51,526 nucleotides of DNA. Source: Polymyxa betae. Lineage: Eukaryota > Endomyxa > Phytomyxea > Plasmodiophorida > Plasmodiophoridae. Below are positions 22,807 to 33,738 of the stretch, one piece after another. Every line of letters begins with the position of its first letter. Position 1 is the stretch's first letter. The position numbers and the translations under genes are program-made. The notes under the pieces are model-generated. The model searched no databases. It saw nothing but the letters and a program-made list of their open reading frames with translations, and was not told the origin of the DNA. The stretch covers positions 1-51,526 of the forward strand of contig RBZT01000316.1 of the NCBI GenBank assembly GCA_003693705.1. The letters are read 5' to 3'.

Positions 22807-23398
22807 ATGATATTTACTGCACCCATATCTATTGTTCTCTACATTACTGGCTCTGCCCTGTTATGTACTGGCGTCGCTAGGCGATTTAGGCAGCTACTCA
22901 GGCGCAGACCTGCTCAGCTACAGTCACCAAGCAATTATGTCGAGTTTTCAGGTTCAGGCAGTTTTATTTTGATATTAATATTAACAGTCCTTAATAGATG
23001 GGTCGTTGTATGGATTAGAACGAGTCGATTCATCACCTAGTACATTTATTTCATATGTATCGAGCAGGATGACGGTTGTCTCATTAACCCTCTGTAATTC
23101 TCACAATCTGAAATATTTGTTTTAGGATAGTGAATATGAAGAGGAGCACCCGGGATTAGAATGGCTGACCCCATCACCACCACCTATATCTATCTCAGCA
23201 TCGCTGCCAGCTGATGTCAACACTGTAGGTGGACCAAACATTTCTTCCTATCACATTAGTCACAAATGTGACATTTGCGAAATGTGTCCTGTTGCCTCCG
23301 TTATCGAAATAGTGAAAGATGTCAGCGTATGTGGTGGGATTGGAAATGTCTCCAGTATGATTTATGATAGCTTTGATAGGTGCATGACTGTTTGTTAA
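22807..23398 (+). CDS. Orphan small membrane-anchored protein with Cys-rich tail
   Basis: Exons 22807-22951, 22998-23056 and 23126-23398 (introns 46 and 69 nt) encode 158 residues. Residues about 3-24 are hydrophobic (signal peptide or anchor), followed by a basic patch (RRFRQLLRRRP). The middle is acidic then Pro/Ser-rich (EWLTPSPPPISISASLPAD). The C-terminal 60 residues contain six Cys, including CDICEMC, which could bind metal or form disulfides. No family was recognised. It follows the His/Asp-rich gene by about 140 bp, so the two might be co-expressed, but that is inference. Confidence 0.55.
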
Positions 23399-23447
23399 AA
23401 GTCAGAAAATAATCAATTTAACAATATCAGCTAGACGAAACCCTAAA

Positions 23448-24250
23448 TAAATCCATCGATTGCAATGGCGTTTTCGGATAGTTTGTGATGGTAATTTTAC
23501 ATTTGTTTAACATAGCAGAGCAAACAGCACATTCCCACTTTATACTCTCTTCCTTCAAGTTCAATATAACACCTGACATCGTAATCACTGCCGACAGATT
23601 AAGATGTCATCGCGTGCATCTCGTCTTCCTAACCAATGCCAGCCAGCATCTCAGGCGCAAATCAAGAACGTCTGCATCACTGGAGCACCTGACAATATTA
23701 CCTACAAAAGCTCTGAATCAATTTGCAAATAGAGATGTTCATGTACGCAGTCAATCTCGTTAGAAATTTCCGATTCGTTAATGTTTGACAGGTTGTGGTC
23801 GTTGGAAATCCTGCCAACACCAATGCGTTGCTTGCCATACTGTAAGTGATGCTTTATTTTCTATTTTGCCAAAATCGATTACTTTTATAAGGATTGCACC
23901 TAATATTTCAAAGAAAAATATTACTGCATTGACGCGATTAGATCAGAATCGTGCTGGTAAGCTTTCCAGACGTAGTCGCTCAAGTTTCTTAAAAGCAGGA
24001 TGTATCAATACCTGTTGCTAACTTTGTGACAAAGATTGGTGTTGAGCGATAATGGCCTTATTGAATTCCAATAGGGAAGGCAAAGGATGCAACAAGTGGG
24101 TTGAAACAACGTTCTGCACAACAGTCCAAGACAGGTCCTATACGATGTGATGTTACAATATCTATGTTCAATCTGATTCATGGTCCTGATCCGCGGCTAT
24201 CATTGGGGTGATCCATTCTTGTAAGGACATTATGCTGTTTTACAGTTGTT
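23448..24250 (+). pseudogene. Decayed partial copy of cytosolic malate dehydrogenase
   Basis: This segment is an obvious duplicate of 25997-27286, including about 155 bp of 5' flank, first exon, and later exons and introns. Relative to the parent it lacks about 400 bp (end of exon 1 to most of exon 3) and about 80 bp coding for the active-site His region. It also has frame-breaking changes and an early stop after about 40 codons. The NAD-binding glycine loop is altered (GAAGN to GAPDN). It cannot encode an active enzyme. Introns are retained, so it arose by DNA duplication and not by retrotransposition. Confidence 0.92.
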
Positions 24251-24664
24251 CCGATGCAAATGGCAGCGCAAAGCCAAAAAAGCAATGCTAGATAGTAGCC
24301 ATCTCAGTAACATCTGTTTTGAAATTACTTTGACTGGGGACCCACGAGGCAAATATCGAAAGATAATGCTGCGGTTATGCAAGGGCCTTTGGGGTAAATA
24401 TTTCTTTCAACAACTCGCGAGCTTTAGACTCGCGCAACACCAAGCGTAGTTACCTGTCTCACAGTCGCGATACTTTGATAGTTTAGTACAGTAATTGAAT
24501 GGGTTAGTAGACGACCTCAGAGCTAGAAAACAACTTGTTCCCGTCCAGGAGCTCTTGCAATTGCGGCTGTTGTATCTCACGATATAGTGTACCGGTATCG
24601 GGTATTCTCTCATTTTTTGATGATTATTGTGAAAATACATTGCTTTTTGAATGTGAGCCGTATC
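24251..24664. other. Gap without a supportable gene
   Basis: The stretch just beyond the decayed dehydrogenase copy shows no exon that I can defend on either strand. Its right part leads into an unresolved candidate gene. Confidence 0.3.
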
Positions 24665-25852
24665 ATGAGCGCAACCCCAGACTGCAGCTCAGCAGCGCGG
24701 ACGCGGTGCGTGCTTGCATACAGTTTCCTACTGCTGAATGCCTGAATCGAACTGAGGGTAGCTCAATTCGATTAACGCCCGTTTTGGACTACAATTAACG
24801 TCCTTTACAGACGTGCCCATATTGAAGGTTTTATTGATATCACTTGTGACTCGATTCCATCATTTCGCGATAGGGTTTTGTTTTCGAATCCACGAAGAAA
24901 GTTCGAAGAAATTCTTCAAATCCAGCATCATCTCAACCATTTCCGTTGACAATTGTGCATTCGGAGCGCTGTCTTCAGTCTTTGGAGGCCTGCCTCGCTT
25001 CTCAGTTGCAGGAACGCTTGCTGACATCGCAACGTCGACCGCTGAGGAACATGCAGGGAAGAGCTCGCTACAGTCAATTTCAGCACTTTTCGGATGTCAT
25101 ACCCGGTCTGCATTTTCTCAATTCTCCGCAATTTTTAGTGCAATTTTTCACTTGGAACAGCCGAACAGGATCTTACTGACGATTCATCTAATATTATTTG
25201 GAGTACATACGACGAATACATACATTTACTTTGGATTGCTTGCGAATCCCAACTCCGGTCCTAATGGATTAATTCATTTGGTGATTACGAATGGATTAAT
25301 TCATTTGGTGTGTCGATAATAGGCGCTTCAAATCCCGAACAACCTCCTGCCCAGAGCCCATCTACTGACAATGTGGCGAATGGGTCACATGATTTATCAC
25401 CAAGCCAAGCAGTCAGTATCGTCTCAGAATGGCTATTTTTTGAACAATCTGAACGAATTGATTTGTGAAACGAATTGCTGTTAACTGACGAAAACCCCAT
25501 CTTGGTCATTAAGCTGAACCCGGCCTGGATTCAACAGCACAACCAGGCGCGGGCAGACACAGTTTGTGATGCGATCGCCACATACAATATGCAAAACGGT
25601 GCACGACGCGATAATGGCGGAAGCCGTTGGTTATTTCACTTCAATCAGTCGTCAGATATCGACGCTTGTAAGCTTGCAATTGCAGCCGATTACCCAGCTG
25701 CATTTTCTTTGAGCCCTGCGGCGATTGCTGTTGCTACTGGTGCCGGTGCAGCTGGGTTGCAAGCCATTCCCATGGCCTTCACAGCGATTATCGACAAAGT
25801 CGGTGTTCATCAGGATGATGTTCAGCACTTCGAATTCTTCAACCTTTAACAA
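24665..25852 (+). other. Candidate orphan gene, exon structure unresolved
   Basis: A start-like exon at ATG 24665 joins through a GTGCGT...CTTTACAG intron to a coding-like block (IPSFRDRVLFSNPRRKFEEI). A second block lies in another frame (LEACLASQLQERLLTSQRR). The last exon, roughly 25515-25849, is convincing: NPAWIQQHNQARADTVCDAI, then an Ala-rich stretch (FSLSPAAIAVATGAGAAGLQ) and an acidic end. Intermediate junctions could not be matched in frame. No domain was recognised. The gene could be partly decayed, since it sits between the duplicated dehydrogenase copies. Confidence 0.35.
25263..25310. repeat. Direct repeat of 21 bp (two copies)
   Basis: AATGGATTAATTCATTTGGTG occurs twice, separated by only six bases. 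It lies inside the unresolved candidate gene. Confidence 0.85.
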
Positions 25853-25943
25853 TTGCTTTAACAGATTTGATACTCCAGAAACGAATTTTTCCAGAAAACA
25901 TCACGATAACAGATGTTATATTATATCATATAAACAATTATGA

Positions 25944-25996
25944 TTTTGAAACCAGGAATCTATGAAAAGTATTTGAAACCGGGAATCTATAAAATT
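25944..25996. repeat. Direct repeat bordering the malate dehydrogenase duplication
   Basis: TTTGAAACC(A/G)GGAATCTAT is present twice, 27 bp apart, and ends where similarity between the intact gene and its decayed copy begins. It may mark the junction of the duplication. Confidence 0.7.
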
Positions 25997-26154
25997 AAAT
26001 CCATCGATTGCAATGGCGTTTTTCGGATAGTTTTGTAATGTAATGTTACATTTGTTTAACATAAGCAGAGCAAGCAGCCCATTCCCACTTTATACTCTCT
26101 TCCTTCAAGTTCAATATAACACCTCACGTCGAAATCACTACCGACATATTGACG

Positions 26155-27677
26155 ATGTCATCGCGTGCATCTCGTCTTCTTAACCAATGCCAGCCAGCGT
26201 CTCAGTCGCAAATCAAGAACGTTTGCGTCACTGGAGCAGCTGGCAATATTGCCTACAGCATTTTGTTCCCAATTGGTGCTGGTCTCATGCTTGGCAATGA
26301 AACCAAAATCAACCTCATTCTGCTCGATATGTTCGTTTTTTTTTAAGAATGATAACGTTTGATAACTGTGTTGTAGTCCAGGGATGGAGCCCAAACTTAA
26401 TGGAGTTACAATGGAACTTCATGATTGTGCCTTTCCAAATGTTAATAAGGTTATTTGCACAACAGGTTACAAAACTGCATTTACTGATTGCCATTATGCA
26501 TTTCTAATTGGTATAGACTGAACTTACGACCAATATATTTACAAGTGAATCGTGTATTGTTTAGGTGCCAAACCCCGAGGACCTGGAATGCAACGGTCGG
26601 ATTTATTGAATGCCAATGCAAAGATTTTCGCCGGCCAGGGGAGAGCTCTAAATCAGTATGCAAATAGAGATGTTAAAGTAAGCAGTCAATCTCATTTGAA
26701 ATTTCGATTCGTTAATGTTTGACAGGTTGTGGTCGTTGGAAATCCTGCCAATACCAATGCATTGCTTGCCATATTGTAAGTAATGCTCTATTCTGCAATT
26801 TGCCGAAATCGATCCTGTTTATCAGGAATGCACCTAACATTCCTAAAGAAAATATTACTGCATTGACGCGATTAGATCAGAATCGTGCTGGTAAGCTTTT
26901 CGGTAGATGGAATTCCATTTCATAAATTTCGACGTAGTTGCTCAAGTTTCTCAAAAGCTGGGTGTACCTGTTACTAAGATTGCTGATTGTATTATCTGGG
27001 GAAACCACAGCAAAACACAATACCCTGATCTATCCCACGCCAAAATTGCTGACAAAGGTTGGCTGTTGAGCGCTTCATAATGGTTTTATTGAATCCCGGT
27101 AGGGAAGGCAAAGGATGCCATTAAAGACAACAAATGGGTTGAAACAACGTTCTGCACAACAGTCCAAGACAGGTATACGATGTGATTTTATAATATCTAT
27201 GTTCAAACTGATTCATGGTCCAGAGGCGCCGCTATCATTGAGGTGATCCATTCCTGTAAGGACATTATGATGTCTTACAGTTGTTAGGCTCGCGGGTTAT
27301 CCTCAGCTGCATCTGCTGCTTTCGCAGCAATTCAGCATATTCGTGATTGGGTAATGGGAACTCCTGAAGGCCAAGTTGTTAGCATGGCGGTATGGAGTGA
27401 TGGTACTCACTACAACATTCCAGAGGGCATTGTGTATGACCATCTCGTTTTGATTTCAACCTTGATTAACATTGAATTCAGGTATTCATTCCCAGTTGTT
27501 TGCAAGAACGGATTTTACAAGATAGTTGATGGTATTGTGCTCGAGCCTACTGGAAACTCTTCCTAACAGCAATTTTACTGAATAGGTTTACCAATTGATG
27601 GTTTCTCCCGCAAACAAATGGACGTCACTGCCAAAGAACTTCTTGAAGAAAAACAGATGGCGCTTGCTATGAAGTGA
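26155..27677 (+). CDS. MDH1: Malate dehydrogenase, cytosolic type
   Basis: Eleven exons (26155-26330, 26377-26510, 26565-26677, 26726-26775, 26826-26890, 26938-27057, 27103-27172, 27224-27242, 27288-27433, 27482-27531, 27586-27677) give 344 residues with consistent phases, one exon being only 19 nt. The NAD site is [32 protein letters not shown] follows, then [14 protein letters not shown], substrate Arg in LTRLDQNRA, and the catalytic His in [13 protein letters not shown]. This is the cytosolic/plastid-like class, interconverting malate and oxaloacetate with NAD(H). There is no targeting peptide, which supports a cytosolic site. A decayed copy lies 2.5 kb upstream. Confidence 0.95.
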
Positions 27678-27798
27678 TTTTTTTTTAGCATTCCTTCTAA
27701 ACATATGACATTTTGAGGATTATTTATTAATGACGCGGTTCAACAAATAATAGGATAAAGCTCATTGCGACTTCCTAAATCGGAAATTGGGATCAACT

Positions 27799-30700
27799 TT
27801 ATGTATAAATGCGGTTTGATTGCTCATACCTTCTGGACTGTTTCCGGGCTCGCTTCGCTGGACTGGACCTAGGCTTTGATTTAGGAGCTGTAGTTCGCTT
27901 TCTCGGTCTAGACTCTATTCTTAATGGGGAAAGTTTACTATCACGAACGCAAACCTCTTAGCTGTTGGAGAATTTTTCCCAGAAACTGTGCATATCGTTC
28001 CCGTTTCGGCGATAATACGTTCAGTCAGCCAGAATTTCAGTGGCTGCACACGACGACGACCACTGTGAGAGAAGGTGACACCTTCCACCTTTTCAGATGA
28101 AATCAGGCACAATGCATGCTCAGAGTAACGATTTGCAATACCGCATCTAGTGGCAATTCGAGGAGCATATTGCAGTCTTGCAGAAGGCTTCCGCTATGAT
28201 CTCTCGGGACTGTACCTATAAAGAAGTGTTAATTAATCTAAGTACTAATTCAAATCGAACGTACTTGGTTCCTTTTTCGGCCGTGCACGAGCAGTTGGGG
28301 TATGCTTTTTTGCGTCTGCGGTTATGGTTGATGTAGCAACAGTTGATCGATCGGATTTTGCTGTTGTGTCAGAACTTGTCCTTATGGCACGTGCAGAGCG
28401 CGATTTGCGATTATCTGATGTTTCGACGGGTTCGGTGCCTACAGGAGTGACTGCAGAACCTCTATTTACGTCACATTTTTTCCTCAAAGTTTTCATGGAA
28501 GAATCGCCAGAAATTCGGCGGACTCTCGCCTCGGACCGCACCACACGTTTAGCTTGAGTATTGGAAGCTGAGTTCTGTTTTATGAGGGATGTGTCATCCT
28601 TGCTTGACGTGTGCGGTGACTGCAAATTGTCAGGGTTGATCAAATCCAACCACTTTTCAGGAAATCCACCAGCAAAAGACTGAATTGCTTGATCCCCAAA
28701 GCTAGCTTTCATTGCAAAGATGTCCATCTTACCGAGAAGAACTATCGGAAAAAGTTTGAAACTGCAACCATCAGAGCGACTGGTCTACCTTTCTTGCCGC
28801 CAGCAATTACGATCGACGACTGATCATTTCTACAAACAATTCTGCCTCCAGCCTTTTGTTGATTTTTGGCGTCCGCGCCAAATATGGAGACTGATTTGCC
28901 TAAATTACGTTTAGATGAATCAGGTTTGACTAGATAATGCTCTTAACCTTGATGATCAATGTACCAATTATCGAGACAAATGTAGTCATCAACTTCATCT
29001 GAGCCAAGTTAATTTTGGTTCCTAAGGAAATCAGAAATATCTAGAAACCTGTTTTCGCGCTACTCCCTCGTTGACATTCTGATACTGAGCGATTCGATGA
29101 GCTACCGTCAACAGAACGAACAGAATCGTCAGGCGAATTGAATCGAGATTCTCGAGGACGAAGCGATTGTGACCCTTTGGTTGATGAAGAACTTCGGTCA
29201 CGAGTCCTTTTGTTGGAGTCAACTTCTTGATGGTTTGAAACATCTTCATTTCTGGGCTTTTGCTTTCTGGATGAACGCACAGGAGAAGTCGATTTCCGAA
29301 GTGAAATGGACCTCTTGGGTGTAATGATACGGCGACCAACATCATCGCTTACGATATTTGTGGCACGATATAATTCAATTCCGGCCGAAGCCGTGTTGAC
29401 AGAGAGGCCCGAATGTTGATTAGCAGGACTCACATCGTGATCTACCACCATTTGGTCCCCTTCAAGATTGACCGGACGAGATGAACCGAATTCAGCAGAT
29501 TGGAACTTAGGCAATCCCACATCGGATCCACAACCAGTAGAAGAAGCTTCTTGCATTACTGTTAATGCGTTGTTGGAGATATGAACCTGACTGAAATGTC
29601 ACGAAAGACAATCACACATCAAGATACTTACTGTATCAGATGCATTAGATACACAGATCTCATCTGCTTCAAGAGCATCATTAACGAAATCAGGTCCGGG
29701 CAGTTCAATTACAGGAGGCCCTCTAAGCTGCTCTGAAAAGTCCGATTTCTGAGAAGCATTTTTGGGCGAGCTATGTGCAGCGTTCTCATCGCAAACAGTA
29801 TCCTGCAACGTCTTGGGAACTTCCATATTCCTGAAACAGAGCAAATTGTCGACTTTAGAACTATCTGGTTTGGTGGCAATTGTCGTCAAATCAGAATGTT
29901 CGGGACCTGATACAATTTTGTTCTTTGACTTCGAATCATCATTTTCAATAACACTGAGGGCATTATCAGCAATCAACCGCGTCGGAGTCTGGACAGTGCC
30001 AGATTTTGAACCAATAATGTCCATTAGAGCTTGAAGAGAAGAATTGGAAGCGGAATCCACTAATGGGTGCAGAGCCTGAACGACGCGAGAAGTACGACCA
30101 GTTGGAAGCAGATGCTGAGTGGGTGTAGACTCGAGTGTTTCAGCAAATCTTTCAGGGACAAATTCGGGATCGGAAGGAATATCCAGAAGAGGAGATCCTT
30201 GTGGAATGGGACTTAATAGCTGAGGCTCGTTCAGCGATGTTGAGATGACCGGCGATGAGACAACAGCCTGTGATGACAGACGACCAAGCTTTGGAGATGA
30301 ACCTCGTGGTGCTGATAAGGGAGATCGTAAAGCAATAGGCTGTTCATCAAAAGAAGACGCTGGATCTAATCTGTTGTTCGAAATCGTTTTAGAATGGCGC
30401 CAATCAGAACGCATTGGAGTAAAACATTTTGGTAATGGCGAAGTCTTGTCGGAAGAATTCAGTAAAGGAGAAGTATTTTTGGAAATATTCCCAGCTGGAA
30501 GTAACTTCAAAGCATTGTTCGATATATTTGCCGGGTAAAACGAGAGCGAAGGAGAATTCGATCTGGATGTTGGTTTTGATGAGAATGGTGAATTAGAACG
30601 AGATTCTTGTAAAACCATAGTAGCGACTTTGGTAGCTGCTAAAATCTGCTCACGATCTCGTTGTTTCTGTAGTATAACGCTCTCAAGAGAAATCCCTTTA

Positions 30701-31158
30701 CTGGCTGATAAAGGCGGCCGCTGACGATGATCGATTCCTGAACTTTCAAGAGTTGGGGTCTTAAGAGTTGGGGTCTTAATCTGAGCAGGACGTCTAACAC
30801 TATATTTGGGATCTTTAAGAGTGTTTGTTTGTGGGCTTGCTACAGGCGTCTGTGAAGTCAAACTGAGAATGATGCTGCATGATTAATTCATGAATCTAAC
30901 CGATGTGTTCAATTGTTCTGATGCTGATTGCACTGGATCTAACGTCTGGTATGTTTTTGGGAGGTCAGATGGTCGAGCGAACTGTCCTGCTGATAATCGC
31001 GAGAGAAGATTCTTGGGCGTCGGGCTCTGACGGCGAAACTTTTCCAGTCTGGCCTCGATCTGCATCCGACGAGCAGCGTCTGGGTCGACACCAAACTGGG
31101 CATGTTGTACGCTGGGCTTTAGGATGGCGGCCGTCGCCGATGGTGGTGGTTGATTCAT
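27799..31158 (-). CDS. KNL2: KNL2/MIS18BP1-type centromere protein (SANTA domain plus CENPC-k motif)
   Basis: Exons 31158-30901, 30849-29632, 29586-29049, 28998-28948, 28899-28789, 28741 to about 28265, about 28193-27955 and 27919-27799 give about 1000 residues. The first 650 or so are disordered, rich in Ser, Pro and Asn. The SANTA domain follows, split by introns: DYICLDNWYIDHQGKSVSIF, then VLLGKMDIFAMKA and GGFPEKWLDLINPDN, which matches the family's G-F-P-E-K-W signature. Near the end lies a CENPC-k motif, GRRRVQPLKFWLTERI, which binds CENP-A nucleosomes. KNL2 licenses CENP-A loading at centromeres. There is no cupin domain, so this is not CENP-C. One junction (28265/28193) is not resolved in frame. 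Confidence 0.85.
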
Positions 31159-31296
31159 CAATCACAAAGACAGATGAAAGATGAGAATCGGTCAATAATC
31201 AATCTCTGACGACATTGAATTTGACTGCGCTCTCTTTTACTACAAACATACTCTCAAATGTATTATGTTCATTCTTCTTATTATTACTTTCCATTT

Positions 31297-33257
31297 TCAT
31301 CTTCGAACGCCGTGGTCACGACGTCGTCCAGCAGGACTTCGAGAACGACCATATTCACGATAATCATGACGCGCATATGCCCTGCGATCGTCTAATTGGC
31401 GGCGCCTACTGTCGTCTATTCGACGTCGCTCCAATTCATATCGCCGTTCATCGTATCGTCTTCGTTCTTCGTCGCGATGCCGCTCCTGAGCACGTCGATA
31501 TTCTTCATGTCGTCGTCGCTCCGCTTCATGTAGACAGAATTCTTCCTCTTTTCGTCGCCTGTCGTCCTCTCGACGTCGGTCTTCATCTCGTCGCCTTTCT
31601 TCTTCATGCCTCCTTTCTTCGTCTCGTCGCCATTCTTCTTCACGCTGCCTTTCAGCTTCGCGGCGCTTTTCTTCCTCGTGACGCTTTTCCTCTTCGATAC
31701 GACGCTTTTCCTTTTCCTGATAGTCGTTGTCGATATTTCGACGAATTTTGTACACGTCTTGAGAGTCGTCTATAATATGGCGTTGTTTTACTTCAACGGG
31801 TCTGACAATACGCTCCTCTGTTGTTGCAATTGGCATCGCTTGTTGTGGGCGACGTTGATGATATCTCGGCGTAGACTGAAATATTGGAATTGGAGCACGT
31901 TGTTGAGGTTGTTGTTGTTTTGGTTGAGGCTGCGGCTGTACGTTTGGCGATGACGTTCGGGTTAGGCCCTGCGACTTCATAAACTCTTCGACGCGCTGAG
32001 CTAAAGCTGGGTTCCGATTCAGTTCGTCGATATCTTCAATCGGCTCTTGGCATATCGGACACGTCTAGTAGATACTTAATATCACTCATAAAAATGGTTT
32101 AAATGTGACCATACTGGATTCGATATAATACAAGCTCTGCAGAATGTTGTATAGCAACAGTTTGTAACTGTTGGATCGTCGTATAATTTCTTACATATCT
32201 GACATGTGAGATCTTCAGCAGATGCTAACGCACGTTCCATAGCGATCTTCTGTTCAGCTCGATCATGAGCAGAAAACGCTTCAGCAAATGCGCGATGGTT
32301 TGGTTCAATGTTGGCATAAGTTCTAGAACACTGATAAGACTCAGAATATAAGAACATAAGAGAACGAACCCGTCTTCAAGACGATAAGCACCTTGACCAG
32401 ATTCGACAGGTTTCAACATTGATAGAGGAATACCCGTACCAGGTTTAGGTCGCTGGAAGTTGTATTCAGTATTTCCATTTGTAGGACAATCTTGTATGAA
32501 ATGTCCTAATCCAAGTTTCGTAACCAATCCTAGAAATAGGTCGGTGGTGGGTAGTACCTGGCATTTGACATCGATGACAAATATATCCAGGACGAGGTCG
32601 GCCAGTACGAGCAAATTGTGGTCTTTTGGTATGGCCAGATCCAGCAATACTTGCAGCTAAAGCTGGAGCAGGAGCTTCAAAAGCCGATGCCAAATCTGCT
32701 AATAATCCTGGACGGCTATGTCGAACGCCTAGATTGCTATTAGAAAAATGAGTAGTTTATAATGTTGATAACCTGTTGTATAGCTAGACTGATTGAGAAC
32801 TTCTTCAAGACGTCGCATTTCATCATCTGCACCAGAAGCAGCATCGGGATTGGTACTGGTGACGGTAGATGCTACCCTTGTTTGTGATAGGATCGTTACG
32901 ACAGTTGGTTCATGTATACGAGCGATAACTTCAGCAGATCCTGGAACCTTACGAACATCTACTGATGTATTCTTCGGGATAAGAAAATTCTCAGCAACGT
33001 ATCCTAATCATGGGATATTATTTATCCGGCAGCATTTAGAGCAGAAAAATAAAAATGAGCGCTTTCTGCATTGCGATCTTACTCTCTCCAGTCTGGGCAT
33101 TAGTAAAGATCATATTTGTATTTGTATCTTCATCGGGCTGCAACTCTTTCAGCTGTTGGACGATAGCGCGTTTTAAGTCCAAGACCGAGATGACTGCCGA
33201 GTCGAAAGCGACCGTTTTCCAGCGTTTGTCGTCCTTGAACTTGTACCTGACTGACAT
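31297..33257 (-). CDS. RBBP6: RBBP6/Mpe1-type subunit of the cleavage and polyadenylation factor (DWNN, zinc knuckle, RING)
   Basis: Start ATG 33257. The DWNN ubiquitin-like domain opens the protein (SVRYKFKDDKRWKTVAFDS, then YVAENFLIPKNTSVDVRKVP). A CCHC zinc knuckle, CHRCQMPGHFIQDC, forms only after splicing a 51-nt intron. A RING/U-box-like domain follows (CQICKKLYDDPTVTNCCYTT, then CPICQEPIEDIDELNRN). The tail is about 200 residues of Arg/Glu-rich, RS-like sequence. The order DWNN-knuckle-RING is diagnostic for RBBP6/Mpe1, which activates the mRNA 3' endonuclease. The stop is at 31297, 138 bp before the KNL2 start. About six exons; inner borders given only where tested. Confidence 0.93.
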
Positions 33258-33738
33258 TGGACCAACAAGTTTTAATAAAACACAAGAATGAAGATGTCGG
33301 ACAATAACAGATAGAAAGACCGGGAGGGTCATATTACCTATATACGGCGCCACTTCTCTACTATTTCGTATCTATTACGTTACATATCCTAAATCTTCTT
33401 ACTGTATTTATAATACAGCAATATAGTTGATCATTTCCACAATCAGATCTCCATATCAACAGATATACGCTTAGCTAACATTATTGATCCAAAAATCCCC
33501 TTCATTATTCCTTGATCCTTGATTACTTGGTTCTTGGTTAAATAAAGGCAAAAACATGATTTTGACAATGCCTATCAAAAGCTTCAGAAAATCTGAACGA
33601 TTAATGAAAGAATTGCTCTATATATGTATGGTGATAATATGAAGTTGATTATGCTGGGTGATGATGAGTCCATGACGTAATGACAGTTGTTAGGGTTTAA
33701 CATTGCGTCATTTGATTAACATCATTATAATGTTGGCA
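33258..33738. promoter_or_regulatory. Divergent promoter region of RBBP6 and mitochondrial uS2
   Basis: The 481-bp spacer has no exon. Within it, 33672-33682 reads ATGACGTAATG and 33701-33711 reads CATTGCGTCAT, an inverted pair with one mismatch and CRE/ATF-like cores. Between them lies TTAGGGTTTAA (33690-33700), a telo-box (AAACCCTAA on the other strand). Telo-boxes are known in promoters of translation genes in plants and some other eukaryotes. The use here is inference. Confidence 0.5.

Noticed and set aside
27799-31158. Annotation as CENP-C because of the CENPC-k motif
   Set aside because: There is a SANTA domain and no cupin domain, which is the KNL2/MIS18BP1 arrangement.
31416-31643. 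Alternative frames in the Arg/Glu-rich repeat region on both strands
   Set aside because: They are shadows of the low-complexity RBBP6 tail.
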